From: a bacterium MnTg04
GTDB lineage: Bacteria; Pseudomonadota; Gammaproteobacteria; Steroidobacterales; MnTg04
Reading direction: 5' to 3'
Length of the DNA: 6,049 bases
Assembly (NCBI GenBank): GCA_008975185.1
Contig: BFAU01000236.1
Location: 1 to 6,049, forward strand
This document shows, one piece after another, positions 1 to 5,935 of this stretch; position 1 is the stretch's first letter; each line of letters starts with the position of its first letter. Both the position numbers and the translations under genes were made by a program. The notes under the pieces are model-generated. The model ran no database searches, was not told the origin of the DNA, and worked only from the letters and a program-made list of their open reading frames with translations.

Positions 1-1
1 G

Positions 2-196
2 ATCAACCCGAGCGCCTGCGGATACAATACAGCCTGCTCACTCATATTGGCAGGAAAGACAGAGCGCGCTCTGAAACTCCTCGAAGAACACGCACGAAAA
101 AGCAACGTCCATATCGATTGGCTAGAGCAGGACAGCGACTGGGACACTGTCCGGGATCATCCGCGCTTCAAGGCGGTGCTGGAAAGCCTGTCTTGA
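2..196 (+). CDS. C-terminal fragment of a TPR-repeat protein
   Basis: This is the 3' end of a gene that begins outside the window; 64 codons are read before TGA at 194-196. The visible protein has a TPR-like helix pair (YNTACSLILAGKTERALKLLE, about residues 8-28). It is followed by the tail WLEQDSDWDTVRDHPRFKAVL. That tail resembles the closing segment 'D.DLDPLRDDPRF..LL' common at the C-terminus of bacterial TPR proteins, including those fused to adenylate/guanylate cyclase, protein kinase or winged-helix N-terminal domains. Which N-terminal domain is present cannot be told from here. The role of this part is probably protein-protein interaction. There is no ATG for it inside the window, and the reading frame is open from base 2. 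The next gene on the same strand starts 67 bases later, so co-transcription is possible but not shown. Confidence 0.8.
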   Translation: MNPSACGYNTACSLILAGKTERALKLLEEHARKSNVHIDWLEQDSDWDTVRDHPRFKAVLESLS

Positions 197-211
197 GCGA
201 ACTTGACAGCC

Positions 212-237
212 GGTCTGTTTGTCGACTCGACACAGCC
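212..237. repeat. Imperfect inverted repeat upstream of the channel gene
   Basis: TGTCG (220-224) and CGACA (228-232) form a perfect five-base stem around ACT. CTG/CAG and GG/CC extend it outward with small bulges. No T run follows on the + strand, so it is not a standard terminator for the TPR gene. It could be leader structure or chance. Confidence 0.3.
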
Positions 238-263
238 AAATAACAACACGCCCACGGTGAAAT

Positions 264-1514
264 ATGGAACAACTTACAGACCTGTGGAATTCCGCCTCGG
301 CTAGCCTGGCGGACCACCCCTTTATCGCCACGATGATCGGGGTAACGCTCCTCGCCGTCGTCGCGCTGGCCGCTGACCTCGTCGCCAAGCGCCAGTTGGT
401 GCGCCTGTTGCGTAAGCTGGCGCTGCGCACGCGCGGCACCTGGGACGACGCCTTGATCGAGCAACGGGTCTTCAGCCGTTTCGCCCAGTGCGTCCCGGCC
501 GTCGTCGTCATGAGCGGAGCGAAGTGGATACCGAACATCGCAGACGGCGTGCTGCGAATGATCGAGAACGCCGCCCTGGCTTACCTGGCGCTGATGCTGA
601 CGCTGGCGCTGGGCGCAACGATGAGCGCCGCCAACAGCATCTACGAGCAATATCCGATCGCCAGGAACCGGCCGCTGAAAGGCTATATCCAGATCGCAAA
701 AATCATTCTTTACAGTATCGGCGCAATACTGGTCATTTCCGCATTGCTCGACCGCTCACCGCTACTGCTGCTGGGTAGCTTCGGCGCATTAACCGCCGTG
801 CTGATGCTGGTGTTTCGCGACACCATCCTGTCGCTGGTCGCCAGCATCCAGCTGATCGGCAACGACATGGTCCGCGTCGGTGACTGGATCGAGATGCCGG
901 CGTGCAGCGCAGACGGCGATGTTATCGATGTAGCCCTGCATACGGTCAAAGTGCAAAACTGGGACAAGACGATTACGACGATCCCGACCCACAAACTGAT
1001 AGCCGAGTCGTTCCGCAACTGGCGCGGCATGAGCGAATCGGGTGGCCGGCGGATCAAGCGATCCCTGCTGCTCGACCAGAACAGCATTCGCTTCCTGACC
1101 AATGAAGAGACTGCGAAATTCGAGCGCTTTGCGCTGCTCAAGAATTACATCACGGCAAAGCGCCAGGAACTCTCGACCGACAACACGGGCCTGGACGGTG
1201 ATGAAGCCGCGGCCGTCAACCTGCGCCGACTGACGAATATCGGCACATTCCGTGCGTATATCGTCAGCTATTTACGCACCAGAGCCGACATCAGCGACAC
1301 GATGACGTTCCTGGTGCGCCAGTTACCGCCGGGCGCCGATGGCCTGCCCATCGAAATCTACATTTTCACGAACACGACGGAATGGGTGTCCTACGAGGAC
1401 ATCCAGGCCGACATATTCGACCACCTGCTGGCCATTATTCCGGAGTTTGGCCTGCGTGTTTACCAGAAACCATCAGGGATGGATGTCAGGGCGCTCGAAT
1501 CGGCGAAGCGTTGA
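264..1514 (+). CDS. ybdG: MscS-family mechanosensitive channel, YbdG/MscM type
   Basis: Inner-membrane mechanosensitive channel of 416 aa, almost the same length as E. coli YbdG (415 aa), a miniconductance channel that helps protect cells against osmotic downshift. Hydrophobic segments lie at about residues 21-42, 72-92, 101-121 and 142-162. The pore-lining helix follows at about 165-190 (GSFGALTAVLMLVFRDTI). The MscS beta domain comes next, with signatures GDWIEMP (206-212), VKVQNWDKTITTIPT (228-242) and SFRNWRGMSESGGRRIKR (249-266). A cytoplasmic alpha/beta region contains NLRRLTNIGTFRAY (319-332), VRQLPPG (351-357) and IQADIFDHLLAI (380-391). These blocks match YbdG in order, including the insertion around 270-345 that small MscS lacks. 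The ATG at 264 has only a modest GGTGA (256-260) close upstream, but the N-terminus aligns well with the family. It converges with the histidine kinase gene, with 92 bases between stops. It is a sound family assignment; channel activity itself is inferred from homology. Confidence 0.93.
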   Translation: MEQLTDLWNSASASLADHPFIATMIGVTLLAVVALAADLVAKRQLVRLLRKLALRTRGTWDDALIEQRVFSRFAQCVPAVVVMSGAKWIPNIADGVLRMIENAALAYLALMLTLALGATMSAANSIYEQYPIARNRPLKGYIQIAKIILYSIGAILVISALLDRSPLLLLGSFGALTAVLMLVFRDTILSLVASIQLIGNDMVRVGDWIEMPACSADGDVIDVALHTVKVQNWDKTITTIPTHKLIAESFRNWRGMSESGGRRIKRSLLLDQNSIRFLTNEETAKFERFALLKNYITAKRQELSTDNTGLDGDEAAAVNLRRLTNIGTFRAYIVSYLRTRADISDTMTFLVRQLPPGADGLPIEIYIFTNTTEWVSYEDIQADIFDHLLAIIPEFGLRVYQKPSGMDVRALESAKR

Positions 1515-1606
1515 CCCGTCGCCGCCAAAACAGATCCTGCTAGACACCTGACATATTGGGCACAGTGGGCGAATATCGAGCTCCCGATCAACAACCAGTC
1601 CGCCGA
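1515..1606. other. Convergent intergenic region without a clear terminator
   Basis: This 92-base gap lies between the stop of the channel gene (+) and the stop of the histidine kinase gene (-). I looked for a GC-rich hairpin followed by a T run on either strand and found none. The only local symmetry is a short ATCG...CGAT pairing around 1574-1587. Termination may be Rho-dependent or may occur inside the facing genes. Confidence 0.6.
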
Positions 1607-3916
1607 TTACGCTGATGGTCTGGTACTCGAGATTCCTGGAAACGATACCCTGAATTCTGCTCCCGGTTCGCGGTTGATAATATCCACCTTGCCATTCATC
1701 GCCACAGTCAGTTGGTGGACGATGGCCAGGCCGATGCCCGTGCCGACGGTTTCCCGGGTCAGTTCCGATTCGGAGCGATAGAAAAGCTTGAAGATTTTTT
1801 TCATCTGGTCTTTGGGGATACCCGGGCCGAAGTCTCTGACCGCGAAAAGGACCTGGTTGTCGCCGGTGAGTTTGCTGGTGATCTCGATGGCCTTGCGGTC
1901 CGCGTTTTCGGAGAACTTGATGGCATTGTCGACCAGGTTGATGATGATCTGGGCGAAGCAGTCGTCGTCGATCATCATCGAGGCTCGATCCGTTTCATCG
2001 TCGCGGGTAAATTTCAGCTCGAAGCCCGCGCCTTTGACCTGGCTGGCGATCTTTGACTCGATGTTGCTGATCAACTCGCCGACCTTGGTTGGCTGCAAAT
2101 CGAACTGCGGCTCGTTTCGGGTAATCCTGGCAAGTTGTAAAACGTTTGAGATCAGCCTGCTCAGGCGCTCCGACTCGTTGTGAATATATTCGTAATAGGT
2201 CTGTCGTTTTTCTTCGTCGGCCCAGCCTTCTTTGAGCATCTCGCCGTACATGCGGATGGAGGTTAGCGGGGTCTTCAGTTCATGGCTCACCGCCGCGACG
2301 AAGTCCTGCTGCTGCCTGGCCAGGTCGATCTGGCTCGAACCCAGCCGATACAGGAAGTAGAAACCGCCCAGGAACACCAGCGCGATAATAATGCTGGTCC
2401 AGCCGAGCACGCTGGCGCCCGGGCCCGGGGGCAAGCGCTTGATGCTGAAGATGAGCTCCAGGCTACCCAATGGCGCGGTCAAACGGTTGCGGTAGAGCAA
2501 GGCGCCATCCAGTGCCTGGCTGCCGTTGGGATAGCTGGAAGTGTAACGCCCGCTGACGGTGCGGATGACATCGTCCTGGTAGGCGACGATCAGATCGGAC
2601 ATCGTGGAAAGCGTCGTTTCCATGAAGGGCGTATCGATCGCGTCACCGATAAAGGCTTGCCGATCGATCAACAAACCCTGGATGTAGCGTTCACCATCGC
2701 GCCAGACTTTTCTGAAGAGAACCAGGTGACCGCTGTCGAGCAAGCTGAACTCCAGGGGATCGATCTCGCTCTCGAAAGCGCTAATGCGCAAATCGACCGG
2801 CTCTGCGGCACTGGCAAGCAATTCTCTACCGGTTGGCGGAACGGTGGCTGGCAGGACACTCGTTTCCTTGCGCTTCGTGCGAGCCCGGGCAACGCTGCGC
2901 CCGCCGTCAAAGGGTTGCAGTTCGTCCGCTTCGCGTTCGAGCTGTGCGCTTTTCTTCTGCAGGGAGGCATCGAGCTTGAGATCGGGAACCTTGCCGATCG
3001 TATTGAGGCGTCGTTGCGGTTTGGCAGCTTCGCCGATGGCGTCATCGAGGTCTGTCGAACCGAAGCTCTCAGAACCTGATGGCTGGTCCTGCCTCGGCAG
3101 ATTCAGTTTGGCAAAGGCATCCTGGCCGTATGTTTCGTTGCTGACAGCGGCCTGTTCAAACAGCATCGCGTTGAGGTTATCGATGGCATCTTTCTCGCTT
3201 TCGGATTCATCGATAAAGCCACCGATCGCTCCAGCTTCCAGCGTACCGCTGATGATGCCAAGCGATTCTGCCCTGACTGGTAAATCGGGCTTTGCGGCGA
3301 ATTCGCGCTTGCGCGACTCCGCGCTATCGAGACTGTCTGCCTCTTTTTCCTCTTGGGGTGCGGCTTTGGGCTGGTCCGGGGAACGTACCAGGCCGCGGCG
3401 AAAACCCATCTCGGGCCGGGATCGCACCAGGCTGTTGTCCACCAGGACAGCCCGGATTTCCCGGATCAGTTGCAGGCGTTGCAGGTATTCGTCGTCGCCG
3501 ATGGCGAATTTTTCAGGGTCACTGCCTGCTGGCGGCAACAGCGGGCTGCTGAATGTGCCTTGGCTGTCGACCTGGAAATAACCGAGCACACCAGGCAGGT
3601 CCTCGACCACCGGCAATGCAGACAGGGGCGAGCGCTGCAGGAAATTGACGCTCGGCTTACCGGTGACGACCAGGAATGTGTAATCTGCGAACGACCTGGC
3701 GTCTGCCGTATTGATCATTTCGATCAACCTGGCGTCGATGCGACTGTTCAGTTCCTCGGCGAGACCTCGGTACTGATGAAAAGCCTCCCATTTGAGCTGG
3801 CTGTAGCCTTGCCAGATGAGGACCGCCGTCGGGATAGCGAGCGCCAGGAAAATGACCGCGAGCAGCTTTCTCAAGCGGCCTTTGTCATAGCCTTTGATGA
3901 GGGTTTTGGCGAACAT
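1607..3916 (-). CDS. Membrane sensor histidine kinase with a very long extracytoplasmic region
   Basis: Sensor kinase of 769 aa, expected to autophosphorylate on His and pass phosphate to the regulator encoded just upstream. A short cytoplasmic N-terminus leads to TM1 (about 17-35). An extracytoplasmic region spans about 36-502, and TM2 is at about 504-524. HisKA holds the H-box VSHELKTPL with phosphoacceptor H545. HATPase_c shows the N-box NLVDNAIKF (660-668), G1 box DFGPGI (695-700), F-box IFKLFYR (708-714) and G2 box GTGIGLAI (725-732), so all catalytic motifs are intact. Only about 20 residues separate TM2 from H545, leaving no room for a HAMP domain. The extracytoplasmic part has a folded-looking N-terminal portion (36-177), a charged low-complexity stretch (about 178-375), and a second folded-looking portion (376-500). 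I do not recognise a named sensor domain. The ATG at 3916 lies four bases after the regulator stop with a poor Shine-Dalgarno, which suggests translational coupling. The signal sensed is unknown; envelope stress is an inference from neighbours. Confidence 0.92.
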   Translation of the reverse strand: MFAKTLIKGYDKGRLRKLLAVIFLALAIPTAVLIWQGYSQLKWEAFHQYRGLAEELNSRIDARLIEMINTADARSFADYTFLVVTGKPSVNFLQRSPLSALPVVEDLPGVLGYFQVDSQGTFSSPLLPPAGSDPEKFAIGDDEYLQRLQLIREIRAVLVDNSLVRSRPEMGFRRGLVRSPDQPKAAPQEEKEADSLDSAESRKREFAAKPDLPVRAESLGIISGTLEAGAIGGFIDESESEKDAIDNLNAMLFEQAAVSNETYGQDAFAKLNLPRQDQPSGSESFGSTDLDDAIGEAAKPQRRLNTIGKVPDLKLDASLQKKSAQLEREADELQPFDGGRSVARARTKRKETSVLPATVPPTGRELLASAAEPVDLRISAFESEIDPLEFSLLDSGHLVLFRKVWRDGERYIQGLLIDRQAFIGDAIDTPFMETTLSTMSDLIVAYQDDVIRTVSGRYTSSYPNGSQALDGALLYRNRLTAPLGSLELIFSIKRLPPGPGASVLGWTSIIIALVFLGGFYFLYRLGSSQIDLARQQQDFVAAVSHELKTPLTSIRMYGEMLKEGWADEEKRQTYYEYIHNESERLSRLISNVLQLARITRNEPQFDLQPTKVGELISNIESKIASQVKGAGFELKFTRDDETDRASMMIDDDCFAQIIINLVDNAIKFSENADRKAIEITSKLTGDNQVLFAVRDFGPGIPKDQMKKIFKLFYRSESELTRETVGTGIGLAIVHQLTVAMNGKVDIINREPGAEFRVSFPGISSTRPSA

Positions 3917-3920
3917 CGGG

Positions 3921-4622
3921 CTAGGTTTCCGTCACCAGGCGGTAGCCTGCGCCTCTTACCGTGATGAGGTTTTCGGGCTCCCTAGGATCAGTTTCGATCT
4001 TGCGCCTGATCTTCGCAATATGGATATCGACCGTTCGCGTCTCGATATCAAGATTCCGCGCATATCCCCAGACCTTGGTCAGCAGCTCCTCCCTGGAAAT
4101 CGGCCGGTCCGAGTGTAGGGCGAGATACTTCAATAACTCGATCTCGCGCCGCGTAAAGGTCAATTCCTCGCTCCCGTTCCTGCCGGAAAGATTTTCGGTA
4201 TCGATTTCGACGTCGCGAAAACAAATGCTCCTGGCCTGCTCGATACCCACCTGGGAGCGCCTCAGGACCGCCTCGATCCTCAACACCAGTTGCTGGATCG
4301 AGAAGGGTTTCGAGACGTAGTCATCGGCGCCGAGCGTCAAGCCCTGGATGATTTCCTCATCCGAAGTCTTGGCCGTCAACATGATAATGGGCTGATGCCG
4401 GTCTTCGGCCCGAATCCGGTCGCAGATCTCGTAGCCATCCATGCCGGGCAGCATGATGTCCAAAAGAACCAGGTCGAACTTGCCGGTCAGCGCTTTGCTC
4501 AGGCCTTCCGGGCCCGTCGCACTGCTGTCGACCTCGTAACCATGGAAGACGAGCACGTCGATCAATCCTGTGCGGATGGCCTCTTCGTCTTCTACGACGA
4601 GTATCTGAATTTGCCTGCTCAT
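3921..4622 (-). CDS. OmpR/PhoB-family response regulator
   Basis: DNA-binding response regulator of 233 aa, partner of the kinase gene four bases downstream. The receiver domain (about 5-121) has the acidic pair E11/D12, the phosphoacceptor D55 in LVLLDIMLPGMDG, the conserved T83 (MLTAK) and K105 (VSKPF). The C-terminal winged helix (about 133-231) has the typical LTFTRREIELLKYLALH (154-170), ISREELLTKVWGY (175-187), RTVDIHIAKIRRKIE (196-210) and TVRGAGYRLV (221-230) segments. I chose the ATG at 4622 because receiver domains begin a few residues before the first strand (here QILVVEDE). The frame stays open upstream to an ATG at 4727, giving a 35-residue extension rich in Arg and lacking family character. 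A weak AGG lies about 10 bases before 4622. It is transcribed divergently from the PspA operon and may control both operons through the shared intergenic region; that is inference. Confidence 0.94.
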   Translation of the reverse strand: MSRQIQILVVEDEEAIRTGLIDVLVFHGYEVDSSATGPEGLSKALTGKFDLVLLDIMLPGMDGYEICDRIRAEDRHQPIIMLTAKTSDEEIIQGLTLGADDYVSKPFSIQQLVLRIEAVLRRSQVGIEQARSICFRDVEIDTENLSGRNGSEELTFTRREIELLKYLALHSDRPISREELLTKVWGYARNLDIETRTVDIHIAKIRRKIETDPREPENLITVRGAGYRLVTET

Positions 4623-4670
4623 TACAGGACCTAGGCTAGCAGCTTGCGGGCGCACGTTGCGTGATCGCGT

Positions 4671-4686
4671 GTAAGTTTTTTGTAAA
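4671..4686. promoter_or_regulatory. Candidate response-regulator binding site (GTAA direct repeat, 11-base period)
   Basis: GTAAG and GTAAA are arranged in direct orientation with a T6 spacer, so the repeats start 11 bases apart (4671 and 4682). OmpR/PhoB-family dimers bind direct repeats of about 10-11 bases on one DNA face, and the CpxR site is GTAAA-N5-GTAAA, which is similar. The pair is also bracketed by CGCG at 4666-4669 and 4690-4693, giving partial dyad symmetry. The position, 49 bases upstream of the regulator start and 94 upstream of the PspA start, fits control of both operons. Only one copy of the pair was found, so this is a candidate. Confidence 0.4.
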
Positions 4687-4740
4687 TTACGCGTCCCGGG
4701 TTTTACCAATCCATGTCTTATCCACAACGCCGCGCACTCC

Positions 4741-4746
4741 TATTAT
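4741..4746 (+). promoter_or_regulatory. Possible -10 hexamer for the PspA operon
   Basis: TATTAT matches the sigma-70 -10 consensus at five of six positions. It would place transcription start near 4753, giving a leader of about 27 bases before the ATG at 4780. The -35 region at the right distance (TTATCC, 4718-4723) is poor, as at promoters that depend on an activator. An alternative is TTGCGT-N17-TGTAAA (4658-4686), which would overlap the GTAA repeat. Neither is strong. Confidence 0.25.
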
Positions 4747-4766
4747 TCCTCCATCGACCCATTGAC

Positions 4767-4771
4767 AGGAG
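4767..4771 (+). promoter_or_regulatory. Ribosome binding site deciding the PspA start
   Basis: AGGAG is followed by an eight-base spacer to ATG at 4780. It lies inside the in-frame extension that would begin at TTG 4762, so it argues for the ATG start. Confidence 0.75.
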
Positions 4772-4779
4772 ACAACATC

Positions 4780-5334
4780 ATGGCATTGATCAACCGCGTC
4801 TCGCGACTCTTCAAAGCGGACTTTCACGCCGTACTGGACCACATCGAAGAACCCGAGCAATTACTCAAGCAAGCCATCCGCGACATGGAGGATGACCTGG
4901 TCACCACCGAGCAGCGCGTCACCTTGTGCGCGCATGACCAGGATGCGTTATCGGTACGCAGGAACGAACTGGAAGACACGCTGACCGAGATCGATGAGCA
5001 GCTCGATCTTTGTTTCGAGTCTGAAAAGGACGATCTGGCGAAGAACCTGATCCGCAAGAAGCTCGAGGCCTCGCGCCTTTTGAAAGGTCTGAACGCAAAG
5101 CTCGTTGCCAATGAGAAATATCTCGCCGAGCAACGAACCATGCTCGATGAGAACCGGTCGACGCTGGAGGGTTTGCGACAAAAAGCGGAGCTATTCGCAC
5201 AGCGCACACCGGTCCCTGCGGACTGTGGCTCGGAGTTCGACGATATCGCCTGGATGGCACGCGAAATGACCGTCAGCGACGATGAAGTCGAAGTCGCCTA
5301 TCTGCGTGAAAAGAGTCAAAGGAGTGCGTCATGA
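4780..5334 (+). CDS. Short PspA/IM30-family membrane-stress protein
   Basis: PspA/IM30 (ESCRT-III-like) protein of 184 aa, shorter than E. coli PspA (222 aa). Members bind stressed or lipid-packing-defective membranes from the cytoplasmic side and assemble into rods or scaffolds. The N-terminal amphipathic helix (MALINRVSRLFKADFHAVLDHIEEP, residues 1-25) includes the conserved Pro at 25. The family segment PEQLLKQAIRDMEDDL (25-40) follows. A long charged coiled-coil hairpin covers about 40-142, with turn-proximal EKDDLAKNLIRKKLEA (82-97). The C-terminus beyond about 150 is short and acidic, so the last helices of full-length PspA are reduced. Three Cys (50, 78, 149) are present, whereas E. 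coli PspA has none as I recall it. It is first in an operon; its stop overlaps the next gene's start (ATGA). It is divergent from the response regulator. I leave the symbol blank because the neighbours and the length differ from the classical pspABC system. Confidence 0.88.
   Translation: MALINRVSRLFKADFHAVLDHIEEPEQLLKQAIRDMEDDLVTTEQRVTLCAHDQDALSVRRNELEDTLTEIDEQLDLCFESEKDDLAKNLIRKKLEASRLLKGLNAKLVANEKYLAEQRTMLDENRSTLEGLRQKAELFAQRTPVPADCGSEFDDIAWMAREMTVSDDEVEVAYLREKSQRSAS
5318..5324 (+). promoter_or_regulatory. Ribosome binding site inside the PspA 3' end
   Basis: AAAGGAG lies six bases before the ATG at 5331 and within the last codons of the upstream gene. It supports the 5331 start and coupled translation of the two proteins. 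Confidence 0.75.
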
Positions 5335-5897
5335 AACGGCCCGGTTTTTTGCACGGCGTAATCGTCGCCGCTGTTTTTGGATTCTTTGCCAGTGCGGTCG
5401 TGGCCACGCTGACGCCTTTCATAGGCTTTGGCAGCGTCATTCGGCTGGTCGTTCCCGCGCTGGGACTGGCTTATCTCTTGTACCTGATGAGCCGAAGCAA
5501 GGAACGGCTGGGACGGGTGACCACGCTTACGCTGTGGAGCGCGCTGGCCGTCGTCACCTGGTGGCTGGCGCCCCCGCTCCCGCTTTACCTGCTGATTCAT
5601 ATCGCTGCCGTGTGGCTCGTGCGCTCGCTTTATTTCTATTCGGGCGTGATACCGGCGCTGATGGACCTGGGGCTGAATGCATTGAGCATCTCGGCGGCCG
5701 TCTGGGCCATCACGCGATCGGGCAGCGTATTCCTGGCGACCTGGTGTTTCTTCCTGGTGCAGGCGTTGTTCGTGGTAATCCCGCCGACGATAAAGGGAAA
5801 GACCAGGCCGGAACGGAGCACAGCGCTGGACAGTGAGAACTTCGAGCGCGCAAGACGCCAGGCCGATGCGGCGTTACGGCAGCTATTCACGCAATAA
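5331..5897 (+). CDS. Polytopic inner-membrane protein of unknown function
   Basis: Protein of 188 aa that I do not recognise. Hydrophobic stretches at about residues 8-30, 35-53, 65-80, 83-100, 105-127 and 132-151 suggest five or six membrane helices. A charged C-terminal tail follows (155-188, with KGKTRPER and FERARRQADAALRQLF), which is probably cytoplasmic and helical. The start overlaps the PspA stop by four bases (ATGA) and has a good AAAGGAG, so the two are translationally coupled and probably act together. A role as membrane partner or anchor of the PspA-like protein is suggested by context only. It does not resemble PspB (a small single-pass protein) or PspC (PspC domain with one main helix pair) as I know them. 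The next gene starts 38 bases after its stop and is likely in the same operon. Confidence 0.85.
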   Translation: MKRPGFLHGVIVAAVFGFFASAVVATLTPFIGFGSVIRLVVPALGLAYLLYLMSRSKERLGRVTTLTLWSALAVVTWWLAPPLPLYLLIHIAAVWLVRSLYFYSGVIPALMDLGLNALSISAAVWAITRSGSVFLATWCFFLVQALFVVIPPTIKGKTRPERSTALDSENFERARRQADAALRQLFTQ

Positions 5898-5920
5898 ACA
5901 CAGTAACCAATTACTTACAA

Positions 5921-5928
5921 AGAGAGGA
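5921..5928 (+). promoter_or_regulatory. Ribosome binding site for the last, partial gene
   Basis: AGAGAGGA lies seven bases before the ATG at 5936 and supports that start. Confidence 0.65.
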
Positions 5929-5935
5929 CATCATC

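Larger units (their letters stand above)
4623..4779. promoter_or_regulatory. Divergent intergenic region between regulator and pspA-like operons
   Basis: This 157-base region must contain the start signals of both the two-component operon (-) and the PspA operon (+). It is locally AT-rich around 4671-4690 and 4737-4750. No convincing sigma-70 pair stands out on the - strand. No TGGCA-N7-TTGC sigma-54 element was found for the + strand operon, although classical psp operons use one. It carries the direct repeat described separately. Confidence 0.7.

Noticed and set aside
212..237. Rho-independent terminator after the TPR gene
   Set aside because: The hairpin is short and bulged, and is followed by an A-rich sequence with no T run on the coding strand.
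122..650. Minus-strand open frames antisense to the end of the TPR gene and the start of the channel gene
   Set aside because: Their translations are low in recognisable structure and rich in Arg, Gln and Ser, typical of shadow frames; the + strand frames match known families.
2282..3581. Long + strand open frames (two of about 265 codons) facing the histidine kinase gene
   Set aside because: They lie entirely antisense to a gene with complete kinase motifs, have no family resemblance, and are expected in GC-rich coding DNA.
4762..4779. TTG start at 4762 extending the PspA-like protein by six residues
   Set aside because: The extension contains the AGGAG ribosome binding site, and the ATG at 4780 gives the normal family N-terminus.
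4623..4779. Sigma-54 promoter for the PspA operon
   Set aside because: I searched for TGGC-N8-TGC-type spacing on the + strand and found no acceptable match.
4762..4790. Perfect TTGACA at 4762-4767 as a -35 element
   Set aside because: The -10 position at 17 bases falls inside the PspA coding region and is poor (ATTGAT); the hexamer overlaps the ribosome binding site, so the match is probably chance.
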